From NCBI GenBank assembly GCA_037577475.1, contig CM075188.1:8218501-8282500 (forward strand): 64,000 bases of DNA, read 5' to 3'. Below, one piece after another: positions 62,401-64,000 of this stretch. Every line of letters begins with the position of its first letter. Position 1 is the stretch's first letter. The notes below the pieces were generated by a model. That model was not told the DNA's origin and made no database searches. It saw only the letters and a program-made list of their open reading frames with translations. The DNA comes from Chaunax sp. Z400 (lineage: Eukaryota; Chordata; Actinopteri; Lophiiformes; Chaunacidae). Made by a program: the position numbers and the translations under genes.

Positions 62401-62955
62401 GGCTCCGGAGTACTTCTGTCTAGAACAGCTGCAGGAGGAGTTTAACTTTGTGACTGATGAAGAGTTGGAGCGGTCCAAAAGATTTCGCCTGCTCAGGCTC
62501 AGGAACCAGGAAGTTGCAGAGTTTCGAAATTACAAGTGCGTTCCTGCTCTGGAGAGGGAGGTTACTGATAAGGTGTTCCAGGTCAGACTTCCACATTCTT
62601 AGCTATATTACAGAATATTATTGATATGGCCGAATGTGGATGGGTTTTTTGTTTATTTTCGTTTGGTTAAAAATGATCTCAGGGATATGAGAAAAGACTT
62701 AAAGAAGATGAGAAGATTGACACTAAAGAACATCTGGATTCACGCCGAGCCTTAGTAGCCAAATACCTCCAGAAGGTGAGTAGCTAATGTGATCCAAACA
62801 TGTTTGTAAGACACCAGTCCTTAGCAACATAATATCAATGAGTGTTGTGTGACCTCCCCACAGATCCGAGAATCGGTCATCAACAGATTTATACTCGCCA
62901 AACATCATTACCTTCTGTCTGACATGGTGATAGAAGAGGAGATTCCAAGCATTGG
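53741..62955 (+). CDS. cc2d2a: cc2d2a: coiled-coil and C2 domain protein 2A (5' start unresolved, 3' part beyond window)
   Basis: Twenty-two GT-AG exons remain in one frame for about 1,029 codons; the human protein, from memory, is 1,620. Exons: 53741-53822, 54356-54436, 54547-54676, 54968-55059, 55219-55317, 55396-55476, 55553-55753, 55857-56016, 56129-56265, 56356-56487, 58890-59099, 59253-59359, 59476-59616, 59886-60042, 60468-60736, 60932-61109, 61234-61387, 61534-61681, 62135-62273, 62378-62581, 62683-62775, 62864-62955. The N-terminal part is charged and coiled-coil-like, with an acidic run in exon 7. Exons 9-10 encode PRYLEDEGLYVGERPPV and GKNWFGDDGRIVALPDPIK, hallmark CC2D2A text. The C2 region starts near LFIKILYNDKEVSRT in exon 16. 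CC2D2A is a transition-zone (MKS/B9 complex) protein needed for ciliogenesis; human mutations cause Joubert and Meckel syndromes. Confidence 0.92.
53967..54060 (+). repeat. Common teleost repeat fragment
   Basis: ATTCAATTCAACTCATTTTA, then TGTGTAGCGCCAAATCACAACAAAAGT matches the start of a very frequent fish repeat (ATTCAATTCAGTTTTATTT, GTATAGCGCCAA-like). It lies in the cc2d2a intron between the exons at 53741 and 54356. Assignment is from memory. Confidence 0.5.
57440..57830 (+). repeat. Dispersed repeat, copy 2 (shared with cpeb2 intron 3)
   Basis: GTTTGTTGGTTGGTTTAGG, ATTACATTAATACCACTAGA, CAGATTTCCATATAGCTCTG, GTAGGATGGGGCATG and GATGTGGATCTGGACAGAGG with GGCAGATTC keep the order seen at 38338-38535. 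A partial internal second copy (ACTACCAAATTGAGTTCCACG) follows near 57650. It lies in cc2d2a intron 10. Confidence 0.55.
57838..58042 (+). mobile_element. Retroposon 3' end with GAAGAAGGAG tail
   Basis: GGAATGCAGCGCCCAGACAA, GGGTTGCGTCAGGAAGGGTTT, CCGGCATAAAACCAGTGCCA, AGATCAATAATGCAGATGG and CACTGCGGCGACTCCTAACT end in GGGAGCAGCCAAAAGAAGAAGG. This is a well-preserved 3' end of a non-LTR element or its SINE that is frequent in fish. No coding part is present. It lies next to the dispersed repeat in cc2d2a intron 10. Confidence 0.6.
58890..60736 (+). CDS. cc2d2a: cc2d2a exons at 58890-60736 (coiled-coil middle)
   Basis: Five exons after a 2.4-kb intron. They encode SKYANLYIAGATDPEGDYQL, FSREHVLGARLAQLYDQYLT, NGLRSALRNMLESHSRQS, VKVWKELKALRDFQKFTNTP and a heptad-like Glu-rich helix (AEVVELEAESEELYQRKLIE). 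A Lys-rich then Glu-rich segment follows (KKKRKKKKGHEQDDTEEEHE), then REKASKIRRKPGEAILIPEL. Confidence 0.92.
60932..61681 (+). CDS. cc2d2a: cc2d2a exons at 60932-61681 (start of C2 region)
   Basis: Three exons: 60932-61109, 61234-61387, 61534-61681. They encode ARRSLFIKILYNDKEVSRTD, FRVHFGQIFNLKIVNCPQS, then VFEEVGLSCSLLAQVFVPVP, LDEFEFSSNQRV and SCCVSWGIDGDD. The beta-strand-like pattern and order match the first C2-like part of CC2D2A. The aspartates of a calcium-binding C2 are not clearly present. Confidence 0.9.
62135..62955 (+). CDS. cc2d2a: cc2d2a exons at 62135-62955 (last in window)
   Basis: Four exons: 62135-62273, 62378-62581, 62683-62775, 62864-62955. They encode GHLDAVAYIGASGLYDMKKI and DPNDPKNASIMQLLK, FCLEQLQEEFNFVTDEELER with FRLLRLRNQEVAEFRNYK, DEKIDTKEHLDSRRALVAKY, and ESVINRFILAKHHYLLSDMV. 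The last exon ends in phase 2 at GG|GTAAAC, so the gene continues to the right. Confidence 0.9.
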
Positions 62956-64000
62956 GTAAACTCTCCTCATTTCTGACTAAATATTCTCTCACTTATAACC
63001 ACCATCGTTCACAAATAACATTCTTTCATGTTACTGTCGAGTTTATCAACCACAAAATACATATACACAGTGCTACTTCTGTATATCTTAAGCTTGTTTC
63101 TCTCGTCATAATGAGTTGAAAAATTGCAAGGAGCGTCTGAGCTTCCTGCCCACGTTAAAAAGGGGTTTGATTAGATTCATTGTGGCGATCAAGAGCCAAA
63201 TCAAGCTATCAGAGAAAGTGGCCAGGCCGATATAAATCAGACGCTGATGTAAGTATGTTTCTTGGCCTGCTGCTGCTTCAGCCTGTTTGATCTTGAAGTC
63301 AGCAGTGAATTCCCCTCCCTGGGTAATACTCTTCCCTGGAACTGTTCAATGCAGTGTTTTAGAGCCGGTTTCTCAACATGTGGACACGATAACAGACAAT
63401 CAGTAGTTGATTTAAGTCTTTGATGGCAGGTTTGAACACAAAAATGTCAATGCCAATCATGTGTTTGGGTGTTTTTTTGAATTGTTATTGAGGGTGAATG
63501 TTGTAATCCTTTCTGTTCAATTTTTCTGTTATTCTTCTGCGATGCATTTTAAACAGTGGTGCAGGTCCAGGGTATGTGCTTAGAGTTTCTTTCCTTTTCT
63601 CCCAACCTCTGTGTCCATGTTTCTTCATTTAGTTTGAACCCCGAGTATCTGTACAGTAGTGACGATAGAACTTGTGTCGTATTCAATCCTTTCAGGATTT
63701 TGCAGAGTTATTTCACTGAAATAGTTAAATTTTTTCTCAAAACTTAAGATGAGATTGTTTTTCTTTTTTGCTGTAAAATTGCAAGAACTGGTTAAAAAAA
63801 GACACAAATTCTACAAATGTGTACTTCATATTTTGTAAAGCAATATTTTGATGAGTTGTCATTTATACTTATAACAGTATGATTTATTTTCATATTAACA
63901 ATTACTCATAACTAATCTATCTTTGGTTGCTATGATACTGAAAATGATCTTACTGAAAGTGTAACAAAACAGTAGAGTGGATCTATTCCTCATGAAACAA
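62956..64000. other. cc2d2a intron running off the right edge
   Basis: No exon in phase 2 with CC2D2A-like text was found. The ORF around 63640-63747 has an AG before TTTGAACCCC but does not resemble the protein. The stretch 63115-63250 is less AT-rich than its surroundings. Otherwise AT-rich. Confidence 0.5.

Noticed and set aside
63636..63747. Possible further cc2d2a exon after TTCATTTAG
   Set aside because: The phase could fit, but the encoded text (LNPEYLYSSDD) does not resemble CC2D2A at this point, and no donor with a correct phase is evident.

Overview
The window is vertebrate nuclear DNA from a ray-finned fish, most likely a spiny-rayed (acanthomorph/percomorph) teleost. Genes are split by short GT-AG introns. 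Microsatellites are long and frequent: (TG)n, (CA)n, (AT)n and (GATA)n. The interspersed repeats are typical of teleosts: a Rex3/RTE-type LINE with a GATG tail, tRNA-derived SINEs and a Tc1/mariner transposase relic. Nothing bacterial or viral is visible.

Four protein-coding genes are supported by spliced, frame-consistent exons. (1) ndnf on the minus strand, at 3757-9014 plus a probable untranslated first exon ending at 14470, is complete at 571 codons and encodes a secreted FN3-domain neurotrophic factor. (2) cpeb2 on the plus strand, at 30816-43162, is complete: eleven coding exons, 755 codons, a 24-nt microexon, two RRMs and a CPEB zinc-binding domain, followed by a 3.3-kb 3'UTR. (3) c1qtnf7 on the plus strand, at 50767-52888, has two coding exons and 281 codons, with 33 Gly-X-Y triplets and a C1q domain. 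(4) cc2d2a on the plus strand, at 53741-62955 and continuing past the right edge, has 22 exons and about 1,029 codons here. It covers the coiled-coil/N-terminal part and the start of the C2 region of a ciliary transition-zone protein.

Layout: 1-2.7 kb is intergenic with nested repeats. 2.7-14.9 kb is ndnf, whose intron 2 carries a dead Rex3-like LINE and whose long first intron carries dispersed repeats and a 107-bp (TG)n tract. 15-30.6 kb is a 16-kb gene-free interval between the two divergently transcribed genes ndnf and cpeb2. 30.6-46.5 kb is cpeb2. 46.5-50.7 kb is intergenic with a Tc1 relic and a dispersed repeat that contains a possible 5' exon of c1qtnf7. 50.7-53.05 kb is c1qtnf7. From 53.3 kb to the end is cc2d2a, its first exon only about 0.35 kb after the c1qtnf7 poly(A) signal.

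The genes are not a functional cluster. They act in neuronal and secreted growth-factor signalling (ndnf), cytoplasmic translational control (cpeb2), a secreted C1q/TNF-family adipokine-like protein (c1qtnf7) and the primary cilium (cc2d2a). cpeb2-c1qtnf7-cc2d2a is the vertebrate order known from human 4p15; ndnf next to cpeb2 differs from human, where NDNF lies at 4q27. I found no convincing new biological system. The most informative observations are the cpeb2 microexon with repeated TTTTATTTCAT motifs in the intron after it, CPE motifs close to the cpeb2 poly(A) signal, and unresolved 5' ends for c1qtnf7 and cc2d2a.
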